From: Gnetum montanum
Lineage: Eukaryota > Streptophyta > Gnetopsida > Gnetales > Gnetaceae
Assembly: GCA_015680685.1 (NCBI GenBank)
Contig: MNCI01007961.1
Span: 111,201 to 175,200 of the forward strand
Length of the DNA stretch: 64,000 nt
Reading direction: 5' to 3'
Positions 33,187 through 45,925 of this stretch are shown here, one piece after another. Positions within the stretch are counted from its first letter, which is position 1. Each line of letters opens with the position of its first letter. The notes beneath the pieces were generated by a model, which was not told where the DNA came from, ran no database searches, and saw nothing but the letters and a program-made list of their open reading frames with translations. A program made the translations under genes and the position numbers.

Positions 33187-35080
33187 CTTAATTATGGGGG
33201 AGATGAGTATCCATGCTAACATTTTGTAATGGCAACTTGGGTTTTCAACTTTTTTGTGTTACATCATTCTTCATACATTTTCCATTTTCTTGAATATTTT
33301 TCCTTATTCGAATTTTCTTACATATGTTTTTCTTGATACAGCTATTGATTATTCGAGGTTAATTGAACTATATTGATTGAATTAATTACTTAATGATTGG
33401 ATTTCATCTTTGAATTATGACATCAATTAATGGGACATTGGTTTTCTCATGATATTAGGCAATGAGCTTATGTCATCCATGGATTCCACTAAACTCCATG
33501 GTGTTCTCTCATTTGGAAGGATGAGGTCCTTAATAACAACTTATAAAGATTTTGTGACCTTAGTACTTTCTAGATTTGGAATGAATCAAGTGGAATTAAC
33601 AAGGGTTTGGCTTTAATGGGGCTTGTCACCTTTTATACCTACCTATTGTCTTGAGTTTTATTGGTATTCTTATCAATTTCTCACCATTCCTAATGTTGAC
33701 CAATAATAGGAAGCAATGTCTTTGCATGGTGTGATTCCCATGAAAAAAATAACAAATATGAGAATTCATAGCACACCCCTTAGATGAAATCATGGACTAC
33801 AAGCACTGGTTATGGGGCTAGAAAGACATGTTACCCATGCTTGAAGGCACCCCTCTAACTATGTCCTTCTTCACTTTCTACTTTTCTTTTATTTTCTATT
33901 TGGAATGATGAGTGACCTTTGGGAGTGTTCGTGAACTCTAGGGGTCAAATAGTCTAAATGTGTTGATGTGAAATCACTAGAAGTAAAGGGACTTGATTTC
34001 AATTAAGGATGGGATAATATTGGGTCACATTAATCACAAAATCCATAGAGGACTTCATGTGACTAGGATGTGAGACTCCATTACCACACTCTCCCTTCTA
34101 TCATCCATTCTTATCATCCATCATCTTATTGCCTCTTATCATGGTTGATCAATGTGTTTGTTTTGGTATCTCATAATTCTTTTGTGATTTCTTATGTGGA
34201 TTTGATTTTTAACAATTCATGGCCATTAATCATCCTTAGTGCCTACGGACTCCTAGGTATGAGGACATGAGGCTACTATGGGAAGGATTCACTTGCATAC
34301 TCCTTAGCCTGGATGATTAAACTTCCTATCTCTTAGTCATTTTGCACTCAAATCTATTGTTCTCCAACAAGAAACATCTAGTCTTTATGCTCCTTGGAAA
34401 TATACTTTCTTCACAATCTCCTTTCTCAAATCAATTTCACATCATCTTCCATGATTTGTCCTTATTCTAGGCTTTTCTAACTCTTTTTTGGGCTCCAATT
34501 TCATCACCAAACTCTTTCCCAATAGTTACATTTTTCATGTGGAAATTTGTCTTAATAGGTTGCATCAACGTAGCCCAATAGATTGATGCATCCACATTAA
34601 TGTAGCTCAAGTGTTGACGTATTCTAAAAAGTCTATATATATGCACCAACATTTAGCTAGGTTTTCATATTTTCATCATAATGCTAGAGGAGCTTTTGCA
34701 ATTTTTAAAGCTCAAAGCATCTTCTAAGTGCTATAACTTACAAACCACTTATTCAATTCAACTCGGTCTTCAACCCTATATTTACCAGAGGTAAGCTTTA
34801 TGTTGTGGGGGTAACAAATCCATGACCTATGATGGAAAATATTTCTAACTCCTTAAAGGTTAACTAAGAAAATAATATTAAATTTCTTATCTCCACCAAG
34901 TTAAACCTCATCAATAAAATTGGGTAGCTAAATGAATAAAATATGATTAAAATAAATAATCTACCATGATTACAAGTAACCTAATTGGAACTTACCCAAG
35001 AAAAGAGAAAGGTAACAAAAACATTAAGGGTCATACATTAATCACTAATCCTTAGTTATGTTTGTCATCATTGATGATAT
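33187..35080 (+). other. Element A region between integrase and extra ORF
   Basis: 1.9 kb without a convincing gene. The first part aligns with the 3' region of element B (the FIMMSSI-like block around 33460-33500 and the ATGTTACCCATGC block at 33828). A TATA-like TATATATATG lies at 34633, but nothing shows it to be used. Confidence 0.5.
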
Positions 35081-37860
35081 TAATAAGGGGATCATAAGGT
35101 GAAGGATCATTCCAACCAAGGGAGAAGCAGCCAAGAGAAGGAAGGGACTAGTAACTACAATAGTCCCAAGAATAAGAGGCTAAGACCCATGCAATGGAAC
35201 CTCTTCAGGAAGAACCTAAAGTGGAGTCTATCCATAAGATTTCCATAATAGAAACTATCTAGTCACAACAAGATGAGTTGTCAAGGTCAAGGCCTAATGT
35301 TGAGGTCACATTGACTAAGGCTTGCCTGGAAAGAATTCATTCCGAAGAGGTTAAAACTTCAATTCTCTAAGAATTTAACTTTGGTTCCTTCTTAGACTTA
35401 GCACCATAGGAAGTCCAAACTTAAACTGCAGGGATCTTCCATGTGGTCCATTCTTTGATCTAGTGGAGAATGGTACATGGGAGAAATATACCTTTTCTAG
35501 AATAATTAATAGCGAGATGTGATCATCAAGATTAAGGAAATAATTATCTCTTATTTGGTTAAGGTCATTGTAGAGGCCCTTGGATTTCCTGATACAAGAA
35601 AAACTCTTGTGGAGATCTCCACTCAGGCATACCTAGAGGCAAAGAAGAATGGATGAAATAGTGCTATGAGGTGGATCATAATAAATATAGTGCACTCACT
35701 AAGGTAGAGTGAGCCTATTTTAACATAGCAACCTATCACCTAAATTCTATGGTGATGCCAATAAGGTGACTAGCTTCTCCACCTGTGCATGTGCCACTCT
35801 ATGTGGCATGTTCCCTATCAACCTCCCTTAGCTCATATTCCTTGAAATCAAGAAACACTTCAAAGAAAATGAGAGAGGGAGGAAGGCACTTCCCTTCTTA
35901 TTCTTAATTCAAAAATTTTATTGAAGGGGAGTTATAGCTTGTTATGCCAATGACATGCTTTGCCATGCTTCTGTCACATTCTGGTAGGAGATGATGAAGG
36001 ACAAAGTAGCTACCAAGTTGCTAGAGAAGGAGCAACAAACACCACCATATATCAATGAGACCACTCTAGAGGCTCATGTAGTTGTTGAATGAATAAGGAA
36101 ACTTCATGAATAGCTATTGTAGTAACAACAAGATAAGGCAAGTGGTGGGGAGTCATTGGTCTACTAGCCAACCTTAAGCCACCTCAATGAAGTCACCAGA
36201 ACAATTGGCTAGTTGGAAGAGATTGCCCTACATTTTTCTACACAATGCATGTAGGCATCCATGAGAATGAATCCAAACACTCAATAGGTTATGGTGTTCA
36301 TCCCTAGATAACAAGGGTTTCCTAAAATCTCTAGGAACATTATGAATTTTTTGGTGTGCCTAGAGGAAGTTAAGGGATCCATTGTCTTGGTGATGCAACA
36401 CCATGGGTAGGAAACAATAGTGAAAGTCATGGTAGATCATGTGGCCAAAGCCTTAAATGCTCATGTAGTAGCCATGCTTGACATAGATAACTTGAAAGAT
36501 GTGCAAGCTTTTGTAGGAGTAGGAATTCATTGATTGAATGCAGCCCAATACTGGAAGGTATTATACCAACTAGAAAAAATAAGACAACCAATTATGGAGA
36601 TCTTTGTTCTTCTAAAAGAGATCATTGCTACCTAGTCAGAGCATCTAGAGACAAAGAATAAGCTCCTCATCACTAATGCCCAACTAGAGATAGCCATAAC
36701 AAAAAATCATCAGTTGGTTGCCAATGTTGCAAAATTGAGGACCTATCTCTCTCACCTCACCATTCTTAGCTAGGAAATCACTAGAGATGAAGCTTTCCTA
36801 CAACTTTAGTAGAAATTAAAGGAGGCTCAAAATGCTAAGGAGATGACAATCTTTGATGCATCCCTATTAGAAGCTCTTGTATTTAACATCGATAAGAACT
36901 TGGCTCAAGTCCACATATAAAACTTGGTCCTCACAAAGGACATTCACTACTTGTGAAATGTTGAGGAACAAATAGACCATATGATCAAATTTGTGAGACA
37001 ACAATAGGAGCAGTTGGCTAAGTTAAACCTTGACTTAAGGAGGTTGGTAGTGGAAAATTGAAATATCTCTATGAAAAAGGTCTAGGATGCTTTGCCAAAA
37101 ATGGCCATCTAGGTAGTCACCTAGAAAAATGAGGTCCTAAAATTTGAACAAGTAAAGAATCACTATGGGAACTAGGTTAGAATCTTCAAAGAAGTTAATG
37201 AGAAAGAAACCTAGTTGGCCAAGGCAAAGATGAACGAGGCACTCTAGTAACTCCAATAGAGCCAATGCATGGTAGTTGATCTTTAATGGCCTAAACATAT
37301 ACAACAAGGCTGAGATTTGTCTAATGGAGTTGCAAATAGAGGAGATGATAGAACACATAGAGCTTGCCATCCTTCAATATGCTAACTTGGCCATGTTGAT
37401 TGTAGGGAGGCTAAGGTTAGAACTTGAAAAGAAGGTGACTAGTTCATAACTCCTTTACAAGGCCAAATCCACGCATCACAAAGAAATCAAGAAAAATTTG
37501 GAGACAACCAACGTTGAGATTAATGTCCTTAGGAACTAGTTCACTAATCAATGATTAGTTGCTAAGGACTTGGCCAAAAATATGAATAACCATCATGAGC
37601 TATAGAACCTCATCAAGACATTTGATGTTAAACAGAAATAATTCATAGCATGGTTTATGAATGTTAAGGAGTTTTTCCCAGCAATAACTTGTTTATGGGA
37701 CATTATCATACTAGCCCACATTGATGAAGTTGCATGGATTGTGTATGACCCATGAAGTAAGGAGGAGAAAATGAAAGCATTGCTATATTCTTTCTACCTA
37801 ACTTTTGAAGCAATAACTACAGAAAAATAGTCTCAACCATTTCCACCACCACAAGCACCG
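35081..37860 (+). pseudogene. Element A extra ORF, coiled-coil, plant transposon-like
   Basis: A decayed coding region between integrase and the 3' LTR, readable in pieces on the plus strand. Pieces: MEPLQEEPKVESIHKISIIE (35192); FPINLP then EIKKHFKENERGRKALPFLF and IQKFY (35810-35930); HFSTQCM and helical stretches rich in K/E/L/Q such as NKLLITNAQLEIAITKNHQL (36655) and EEQIDHMIKFVRQQ (36960). The K-x-G-x-x-L-P-F-x-x-L-I-x-x-x-x-x-x-G-V pattern near 35880-35930 resembles the domain known as putative plant transposon protein (Transposase_32), found in extra ORFs of Athila-like elements. Long coiled coils follow. Element B lacks it. I infer a protein of about 900 residues originally; its function is unknown. 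Confidence 0.5.
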
Positions 37861-38122
37861 AAGCCTAGTGAAGGTCCTTTAACATGCCAAGAGACTCTTT
37901 GACCTTCACTTCATGTTTAGCAACTAGAGGGTTTTATTTTCAATTTTTATAAGGGTGTCCAATTTTGTTATCAAGGATATTCATTTTTATAATTCCATAT
38001 AACACGACATTCAGAGTTAGTTAGTCAGTTAGAATTAGTTAATCAATAATCCCATATCTTTCCACTTTGTTAAGAATCTTGATCCTAATTTTGTTCAATC
38101 AAGGATGAGTTTTCACTTAGTT
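37861..38122 (+). other. 3' untranslated end of element A
   Basis: Short region after the extra ORF with no coding pattern. The ATGAGTTTTCACTTAGTTG block next to the PPT parallels ATGAGTTTTCGTTCAGTCA in B. Confidence 0.6.
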
Positions 38123-38131
38123 GTGGGGGTA
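38123..38131 (+). other. Polypurine tract of element A
   Basis: GTGGGGGTA directly before the 3' LTR. Confidence 0.75.
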
Positions 38132-38987
38132 TGATTAGTCATAGACTACATCAATGGGCATGCATAGATGCAATGTTGTCGATGTAGCCTTGTTGATTCA
38201 TGAGAAGATGCATTGATGCAGTGTCATGTCACACCTATATAAATGCATGTATCGACTACATTTATGGCATGTTATGTCATTAATGTAGCTAAGTTCTTAT
38301 AGTTTTCTTCCACCAAAGTTAGAATATTTTCTGAGTGCAGGACTTTAAGAAATTGTACAAATCCTTATTCGAGCATCATTGTACCTGAACATATTGATGT
38401 AATGACAATAAAGATGAGATTCTTGATATTCCTTGTAGAACTTAGAATAGATTAAAGTTTATTTCATGCACTTTATCATTAATGTAATTTACATTCCTAT
38501 CCTTAGTTAATTAATACTTCTAATAAAGAACACATAAGTACGACCACTTCAAACATACTATTTAATTCTTGGTAATCCTAGTAGTTGCTATTGGGTACAC
38601 CTAGCAATAGATACTTAGTAACCTTGTGGTGTTAATACAAGTGTAGGATGTGCACGAAAAGTGGGCCCAGATGCTTATGTTAGGCTAGTTAGCTTAGGAA
38701 TCATTAAATAGTTAAGTAGTTAATTTTTCAATTAATTATATTTACTTCAACACTTAAATTAAATAAATAAAAATATAAAATGTAAATGAATATCATATGC
38801 CTTGGTTCACACTTAACCATACAATTGAGCTTACACAAGTAAAAGCTAAAAAGACAATGATTATATTTCCCCAAGTCACTATCTTTGTCTATAAGCACAC
38901 TTAGCTGCTAAGTCCACAAAATTCAACCTGATCACTAGTGTACTCTTGTGATTTGTAAGGTTGGATAGAGGGACTATTTTCTCATTA
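38132..38987 (+). repeat. 3' LTR of element A
   Basis: 856 bp, starting TGATTAGTCATAGAC and ending TCTCATTA, followed by the target site CTATC. TATA (TATATAAA) is 38236-38243. The terminal CA has become TA. Confidence 0.9.
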
Positions 38988-38992
38988 CTATC

Positions 38993-39910
38993 AAATAATT
39001 TTCAATTTTAGAATGGGAGGTTATGATCAGTAAAATTACTTTATTTAATGATATTTTTATATAAAACAAAGAGCTAGTTAACAAAATGGATTCTACAGTT
39101 ACTCATGCATTGAAACATATCTATATTTTGGCTAAGAGGATATTTTATTTTAATGAAAATCAAATCTTTGGATGGACTATTCTTTTCTCATAAGTAAGAA
39201 ATAAGATTTCATGGCTAAATCTTTTATGATATCTACATGTGAGCAAGATTTATGAATTGAATCTTCTATTAATTTTTATTCATATAGAGATCTTAAAACA
39301 TTCCATTCAAAAATTTCATTCCTTATTCATAAATCCTAAAATTTGATATTTCATAAAGGGAAAAGATCCTCTAGGCCAAAATTTTTCAGGCTATCATATT
39401 AGCAATATATAGCTAAGCTAGTTGTAATTAAAGAATGCTTAAAGTAAATAATTTTTGATACTACAAATTAGAAATTACAAATCATTTATATAAATCTTAA
39501 AATATTATAAACATAAAATTTATTAATGCAAATAAAATTATTGATAATAATTTCTAGTTTCCAACCATGTTCCTAAGTAATAGGATGTAGGGACAATTTT
39601 ATCTTCTTCTCTTTTATTTTTCCTCATCCACGTGGGACAATTCTCAACTTTTTTTCTCTACTATTTATTGCTTTATAAATAAATTTCATAATTTTATGTT
39701 AGAATTATTCTATGGGGCTACCAATTTCATCACTATTGGATCTTCCTTGTAAGCCTCTTATTGGCTTTTCCTCACAACAACTATAATTCTGTTATCATCC
39801 CAATCTTCGTTAGGCTTTTGATGAGTGGTATAGTAGACCCTATGCCCAATCATACATATCACATGAATTTATGTGCAATCTGGTTGTATTTTGTAGACTT
39901 GGGCTAATAC
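38993..39910. other. AT-rich intergenic after element A
   Basis: Very AT-rich; no open frame or motif recognised. This is the right host flank of element A up to the D-type LTR at 39911. Confidence 0.5.
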
Positions 39911-40381
39911 TGTGACATCCGAAAATGTTGGTGGCTGGAACACTGAGAGGTCCATGAACATACAGCCTAACCCTAAATTCGTGCGAGGGCTTTGCAAGAG
40001 AAAATGGAAACAAGGTGTCTTGAACGGTCTTGTAGATCAAACAAGGACTTATGTCATGTTAAAATGACCATGTGAGAAGATTTTATACCACATTACGTAT
40101 GGGCATTGGGTCTAGGAAAGCTAGAGCATAGCAGGGTGTCCCGGCCTAAGAACTATGATGTAAACATGCAAATATGTTTGAAAAGTAAGAGAGTACAAGC
40201 ATTACGCTAAATGCCAAAGAGAAATGCTTGAGAAATGCAAAAAAATTTGAGAACAATGGTGCACCACCCCAAAAGAAGGAGCATAGCTAATTCATAAAGG
40301 TATACACAGTGTACAATAGGCATAGTGGGAGTGCAGTCATAGCCTTGGTGGTGTTAGACTATGAAGTCTAGTGCTCACTGT

Positions 40382-41567
40382 TGAAACACCATGAAATTTC
40401 AAGACCTCGATGATTCATCAAGGTATTGAAGTTTAGGCAAGGATTTCCACAAGTACAGCATCAAGACATCCGAGCGATGGAAGTACCAAAAAAAGTTGCA
40501 CATCTCAACAAGTTTTTCAGCTGAGGGCCTACTACGCTATGCTACACAGCTCAGCATAGTAGACTTCAGGAGGATAGAACAGAACAAGGGATGCACGGTG
40601 AAAACACTTCAACTTTGCAAGTTAACCATGCTTCAAAACCTTAACTTTTTGTATGATACGTCATGTTATGCTATGCAGCATAGCATAGCGTAACTCAAGT
40701 AGCATAGTTGATATGGCCACAACAACAAGGATAACAAAATTCAAGCAGTAGCAGTCATTACGCCATGATACACTTTAGAGTGTAGCATAGCGTAGCATCA
40801 CAAGCTTTAGCTGCAACATGCCAGGTCAATGACATTCTATGGGCCTAGGACACGCGTCATCTAAACCACATTCTTCTCCTAATACTAATCCTATAAATAC
40901 CTTGGTGGACAATGCTCAAAGGGTTGGTTGGCGAAAAAAAAAACAAAAGGAGTTGGCAACAAAAATTTGAGGTAGTTGATGAAAGTTGGCATCAACGATG
41001 ATAGAGAGAAGATTTTTGGCCAGAAGTTGCAAGTTAGCAAACATTTTGCTTTGAGATTGACTTCCTTGTGCCCAGATTGGCTAGTGAAAAAAGTAGATCA
41101 GCCTTTTTCTTGTTTAATCTTTAAATAGCTTCTTGTTCGTGGTGGATACTTCGTCCAAACTAGAGTCCACCTACAAATCCTGTTCTATTCATCATATTTG
41201 TCCATAAGATGGATCCCAGATCTTGGGATTGTGCATTTTCTAAATTTAATTCATTGCATCCTGTTTACATTGATTTTTACAGTTGCTTTGCATAGTTTAC
41301 ATCATTTTCATTACCTTCAAGATCTAATCTTGAAGTAGATCTCATTTTCTCATCAATTGGTATTATGACCTCATATCCAATCGTCATCTTGTTATATGAT
41401 CATTAACAAATTTACTGACCAAGTAAGTCCCTGTCTGATCGACAAGATCGTTCAAGGTAGCTTGGATTCGTTTTCTCCAGCATGGCCCTCACATGAATTT
41501 GGGGTTGAAATTGTGTATGCGGAAATCCTCTTAGTGTTTCTAGCAACTGAAATTTTCCATTGTTACA
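40382..41567 (+). repeat. 5' LTR of element C
   Basis: 1186 bp, TGAAACACCATGAAATTTC to CATTGTTACA. TATA (TATAAATA) is 40892-40899. Palindromic CTACGCTATGC-type words occur upstream of the TATA at 40530-40565 and 40660-40800. It aligns along its length with 56068-57295 but with many transitions, so the insertion is old. Confidence 0.9.
40530..40800. repeat. GCTACGC/GCGTAGC words in U3 of element C
   Basis: Scattered short palindromes (CTACGCTATGCTACACAGC, TATGCTATGCAGCATAGC, TAGCATAGCGTAGC) rather than a dense array. They are the same words as in the D LTRs and also lie just upstream of the TATA. Confidence 0.65.
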
Positions 41568-41573
41568 GTTTTT

Positions 41574-41591
41574 TGGTGCTAGAAGGAGGTC
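41574..41591 (+). other. Primer binding site of element C
   Basis: TGGTGCTAGAAGGAGGTC, six bases after the LTR end. It equals the PBS of element D except for one transition. tRNA not assigned. Confidence 0.7.
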
Positions 41592-41822
41592 CTAAACCTC
41601 TAATTTGCATTTCATGGGTAGTCCTATAAGCTATCTGTATCCATTATCAACTAGCGTAAATGTGATATCTTCGTGGTTGTTTACGTGATTGTGTGGTATA
41701 GATCGGTCGCTCTGACAATTCCTCTGGAATCCAGTAGGACAAAAAGCCCACGCTTGCCTTTAGCCTACTTTTGCCTTTTTGATCTTTATCACTGTTAGTA
41801 TTACCTTCTAGCTATGTAGAGA

Positions 41823-44117
41823 ATGGCTGTGACAACCACCACCATTTCCATCGCTAGTCTTGAAAGTCCCTTGGCGATGCAGGCTATGCCTGCTATTGTC
41901 AAGCCACTAACCAGTCTGGTGCAGCCACACCGGTCCCTCAGGATTCAAACAAAAAGAACTTGATGGGCATGCTCAACACATGGAACATTACAAATTCCTT
42001 TGTGCCAAACTTATGGTGAATCTACCTATGTACCCATGGGAACTCGAAGAGAAATGCGAATACGAGTTCATGTACTGTAACAGGAAGGAATTTGTTCCTT
42101 CACCTAATGCCTCCATACCCTTGATGGACCAGCAACAGTGGATCTTGGATCAACTATTAATGGGTAGGGCATCAACGGAACAACGAGACATGGTGTTCCC
42201 TGATGAAGCATCCCACAATGGATAGGAGGACCTAGATTTCCACTTCGAGGAAAACAATCATGCTAGCTTTGTTATGGCTCCTCCCTCCATAGAGTCCCAT
42301 CCAAATCTACTTTTTATGGTCACTATGCCTTTATGGTTGTCTACCACCAACCATGTTGTGCATTCATCACATCACCATTTCTTCTCTCCATCTTCCTTTC
42401 TGGATGTCATCCCTTCACAGTCCATTCCTCCACAGTCACAGTCAACCAACCCATCGCATCATGTACTTATGCCTATGTTACCATATGTGCACATAGTACC
42501 CACTTCACAATTATACAAAGCTTTTGCATCCATCCCAGCTTTTTCTCCTGCTCCACCATCAGTGATAGGACCCGCCCCTACCACGTGGTGGGATCCACAT
42601 ACGTCACCCCCTATTGCATAGCCTACACAGATGTCCCATCTTCCTCATCATCAACACCAAGTCCCATAGGCAGTATATCCAACTATAGGGTTATTTTCTA
42701 TGCCACTGGCTATGCAAATAGTGTATCCTATGGCACAATCGACAGTTGTCGCCCTACCTGCACCACCTACTGGGTGGTGGATGACATAGGTGGTACTGCC
42801 TGTAGGGATAGTTTCAACAGCATCACCCACAGGCCATGCTACTGCTTCTATCCCACCAGCAGTCGTGGCTCCATCTGTTATTCCACAACCAACCTCTTCA
42901 TCATTGAGTCTAGATCAAGACTTCTAGCTTATTCAGACCCTTACCAAAGAGGTTAAATGCCTCAAGGTTGCCAGTTCTGATACATTACAGATCATGGATT
43001 TCTACTATGATGATCCTATCAGTCTGGCAGTTCCCATGTTATCATTACCTCTTGGGATGCCACTTTCCCATTTCACAAGATATAATGGAAAAGGAAATCC
43101 CAATGCTCATCTTGTTATCTTCAGGTTAGAGTCATTGTTGCTACAACAATGGCCACATACCATTATCTATGTTTTTCTTATGTCCCTAATGGGTAAAGCT
43201 TTGGATTGGTATCATGCACTTCCACACTCTTCCATCTAGACCTTGGAAGAGCTGCTGACTTAGTTCATAACCTATTTCAAATACAACCTGAAACTAGAGG
43301 TCACGCTGGACCAATTAATGGGAGTTAAGTAGGATTTGCTTGAATCAGTCCAAAAGTTTATACAACGATGGAGTGCCACCTTGAATGAAATCCATGAGCC
43401 CATTGTAGAGGCCCATCTGTTGGAAATTTTCAAGGTTGCAGTCAATGACTTTATTAAGTCTAAACTATATTATCTCACTCCCTGCTCACTTAGCCAAGCC
43501 TTCACTCAAAGTAAGAGCATCCAAGATGTGATAGAGGCTACCAAAGACCCAGTGTGTATGACCTATAAAAATTCCCACAACAAAAGAAAAGGCAAGGGCA
43601 AGGATGCAGCAACAACAGTAGCATCCATGGCCCAAGAGGCCAAAAACAAAAATGACAACAAAAAGACAGCTACGATGCTTGCTGAGGCTACAGCTAGCTC
43701 AAACAATGCCAACCAAAAAATAGCATCCGCTCCTGAGACATCGCCTCAACTGAAGCCTAATTTCGAGCATCAGGCCACTCAAAATATACGGCTCTACCTG
43801 GTAAGGCTTTAGAACTTCTAAAGAAATTGCTAGGAATTGGTCAAATTCAACACAATAAGGTGTCTAAGGAGGCTCTAAAATGCCACAGACAGCATTGTAA
43901 GTTGCTTAAGAATTCCTCCTTGGCCTTGCCAAATGAACCACTAGTTCCCAAGAGCTTCAAGCTGGACTATTTCTGTGACAACCACCAGCTATGTGGTCAT
44001 GGCATCGACTACTGTTGGACCTTGAAAGATGACATTCAATGCATGATCGACCAAGGTAAGCTGATCCTTGACAACAGTAGGTTAGTTCATCCAGAAAATC
44101 AGTCTATGCATGTGTAA
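41823..44117 (+). pseudogene. Element C gag, broken
   Basis: ATG at 41823 opens MAVTTTTISIASLESP. A shift near 41960 leads into the frame with HMEHYKFLCAKLMVNLPMYP (41980-42225). A long Pro/Ser/His-rich linker follows (42270-42950). The capsid core is in 42994-43812: LPLGMPLSHFTRYNGKGNPN, SLMGKALDWYHALPHSSI, FIQRWSATLNEIHEP and AVNDFIKSKLYYLTPCSLSQ, matching Retrotrans_gag. A Lys-rich tail follows (HNKRKGKGKD, 43570). The last part (43827-44117) has LPNEPLVPKSFKLDYF and H-Q-L-C-G-H-G-I-D-Y-C, a Cys/His motif typical of this group. In-frame TAG at 43240 and 43330 fits CAG-to-TAG change. Gag would build the particle. Confidence 0.85.
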
Positions 44118-44660
44118 TAAGACCTATTGAATGCAAGTAATGCAGGGCACACTATCAACATGGTAAGTATGGATGGTGATGGCCCAGCATCGTCACAGCA
44201 ACCCTTTGTGCTACGCATGCCTCCTCGTTCACCTTAGATGACAAACCCATCAACATCAACGATCATGGTGTAGCAACAACCCTTTGTGCTCTAAGTTCTA
44301 CCTTGAACATCTATTCTATAGCCAATTTTCATTAAAGTCATGGTCTAGCCTATGCCCAAACCTAAGGCACCCTTTGTCATCAGGGTGCTAAAGCCATTAG
44401 CTACTCCTGCTACATAGGGGAAAACGTCTAAGTCAATGCCCCAACCTCAACCCGCAGGGAGAGGAGAAGGGCCTATGATAGATAAAATAGCCAAGGACCA
44501 TGTTACGCTGGGGTTTCCTAAGCCTACCTCTTTGGCCTCGGTGCCCTTGGCTTCTTATTCCTCTAAAAAGGACAACGTTATGTAGATGCCACCATCTTCT
44601 CCTTACCTAAGAAAATACAGCCCTCAACCAAAAACCCCTCCTCCCTAAGAGATTCATCTC
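44118..44660 (+). pseudogene. Element C proline-rich linker after gag
   Basis: Pro-rich frames with repeats of QQPFVLRMPPR-like sequence (44190-44420), then KPTSLASVPLASYS and PSPYLRKYSPQPKTP. Element D has the same kind of segment (PFVIRVPPSKERIP). No domain known. Confidence 0.5.
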
Positions 44661-44669
44661 CTAGGACGA

Positions 44670-45300
44670 ATGGAAGAAGAGAAGGGCAACAAACAACTAG
44701 ACCGTGGGCATAATCTCATTAATGCTTTTATGCAAGTTAAGCAGGCTCTCAAATATAAAAATACAACATTGAGCCTGTATGACTTGCTGATGACATCCCA
44801 ATTGCATCGTGAAACCATGGTTCGCATCCTAGCATCCATACCAGTGGATGAAAAATTTCCAATAAATGAAGAAGCAATCCCTTCGATTATGCTTCCCCCC
44901 ACTGCTGAACAACCTTGGCCTTTCCAACGGACATTCCATGATGAGTACATTAAGGATGACCTCAAAAAGGGTCAGGTGAAAATAGCGACCATGTTCATTA
45001 CTATATGGGTCAACTAGTACAGGATCTGGAGAGTACATGTAGATGACGGGGCCACTGCCAATGTCATTCCATTTCCCATAGTTGACAAACTAGGCTTGAT
45101 CAACTAGATCAATCCCACGATGATGTCATGCTTAAAGTCGTTTAACGGGGCACAGGTGCAAGTTAAGTGAATTGTATAGATCAACCTCATAGCAGGGGAT
45201 CAATTCCCTACAAATGCAGTGTTCATCATGGTCGAGGAGATGCCTGGCTTCAACCTAATCTTGGGAGGTCTTGGTTGGCTTAGCTAAGGGCCGTCTCATC
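44670..45300 (+). pseudogene. Element C protease with linker, broken
   Basis: The linker frame 44670-45017 contains KNTTLSLYDLLMTSQLHRET, shared with D. The protease site is VHVDDGATANVIPF (45036-45080); V-D-D/N-G-S/A is the form seen in Tat-lineage proteases. LKSFNGAQVQVK follows (45130). The C-terminal part is VEEMPGFNLILGGLGWL (45230-45280), where the usual I-L-G-R-x-W-L has G for R. Stops at 45015, 45106, 45168 and 45177 break it. Confidence 0.8.
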
Positions 45301-45714
45301 ACCCATTCACCAAGAGATCCACTTGCCCTATGTGGGAGGGAAAGTGATCATCCACAGTGATAAGATGACTCCTCAAGCTATCAACAACGTGGAGATGGAA
45401 CAGGGTTCGGAGATTGAAATCCTTGAAGATCAAACCCCTATCCAAATAGTTGAATAGGTCGACTTAGTGGCCAATGAAAGCTTGACTTGGGCTGAATTAC
45501 CCTTCTAGGAAGGGGATGATAGTGTAGGGGAGTGGTGTACTAAGCCTCCTCATCCATACATGTTACCAAATCTAAGAATGATCAAGAAGAAACTACGGAA
45601 CTAACAAATAAACATGTTAGTGTAGCATGTTACATTAGTCCACACTACTTACTGCTATGCTATTTACATTCTTTATCATTTCATATTACATCATCTACCA
45701 TTACACTTCTTCAC
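45301..45714 (+). other. Element C tail of gag-protease region
   Basis: Pieces of coding-like sequence continue: HIHSDKMTPQAINNVEMEQ near 45345-45400 and ILEDQTPIQIVE (with a stop) near 45420-45450. They end at LPNLRMIKKKLRN and a stop near 45603. The next 110 bases are T-rich. Confidence 0.5.
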
Positions 45715-45925
45715 TACTAGCCCAAAATGGCCTTAAACTAGTTACAACCTTCTATGGCCTAAAATTGGTAATTTTTTTTATTCTTTTCCATGTGTGATGG
45801 CCCAACCTAAAATGACCTTAAACTATTGCTGACCTAAAATGGACTTAAACTATCACTAGTCCAAAAAGGCCTTAAACTAGTTATGGCCCGAAATGGCCTT
45901 AAACTATCATTGGCCCGTAGTGGCC
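45715..45925 (+). repeat. TTAAACT motif array 1 of element C
   Basis: Seven degenerate units such as AGCCCAAAATGGCCTTAAAC, CCTAAAATGACCTTAAACTA, CCTAAAATGGACTTAAACTA, CAAAAAGGCCTTAAACTAG and CGAAATGGCCTTAAACTA. The spacing is 24-45 bp. The array lies between protease and the antisense gene. Confidence 0.8.

Larger units (their letters stand above)
16148..38987 (+). mobile_element. Element A: Athila-like LTR retrotransposon, split by B
   Basis: The target site CTATC flanks it exactly (16143-16147 and 38988-38992). Order: 5' LTR, tRNA-Asp PBS, gag, protease, RT, RNase H (interrupted by element B at 21833-31615), integrase, a long 3' region with an extra ORF, PPT and 3' LTR. Without B it is about 13 kb. 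One RNase H domain, the tRNA-Asp PBS and RT/RNase H sequence (VFMDDFF; KELTAMVYALEKFRHY) resemble the Athila lineage of plant Ty3/gypsy elements. All genes are broken. Confidence 0.85.

Noticed and set aside
42333-42956. 207-codon plus-strand open frame in element C
   Set aside because: It is Cys/Ser/Tyr-rich and out of frame with the gag pieces on either side; the proline-rich reading in the adjacent frame is the homologous one.
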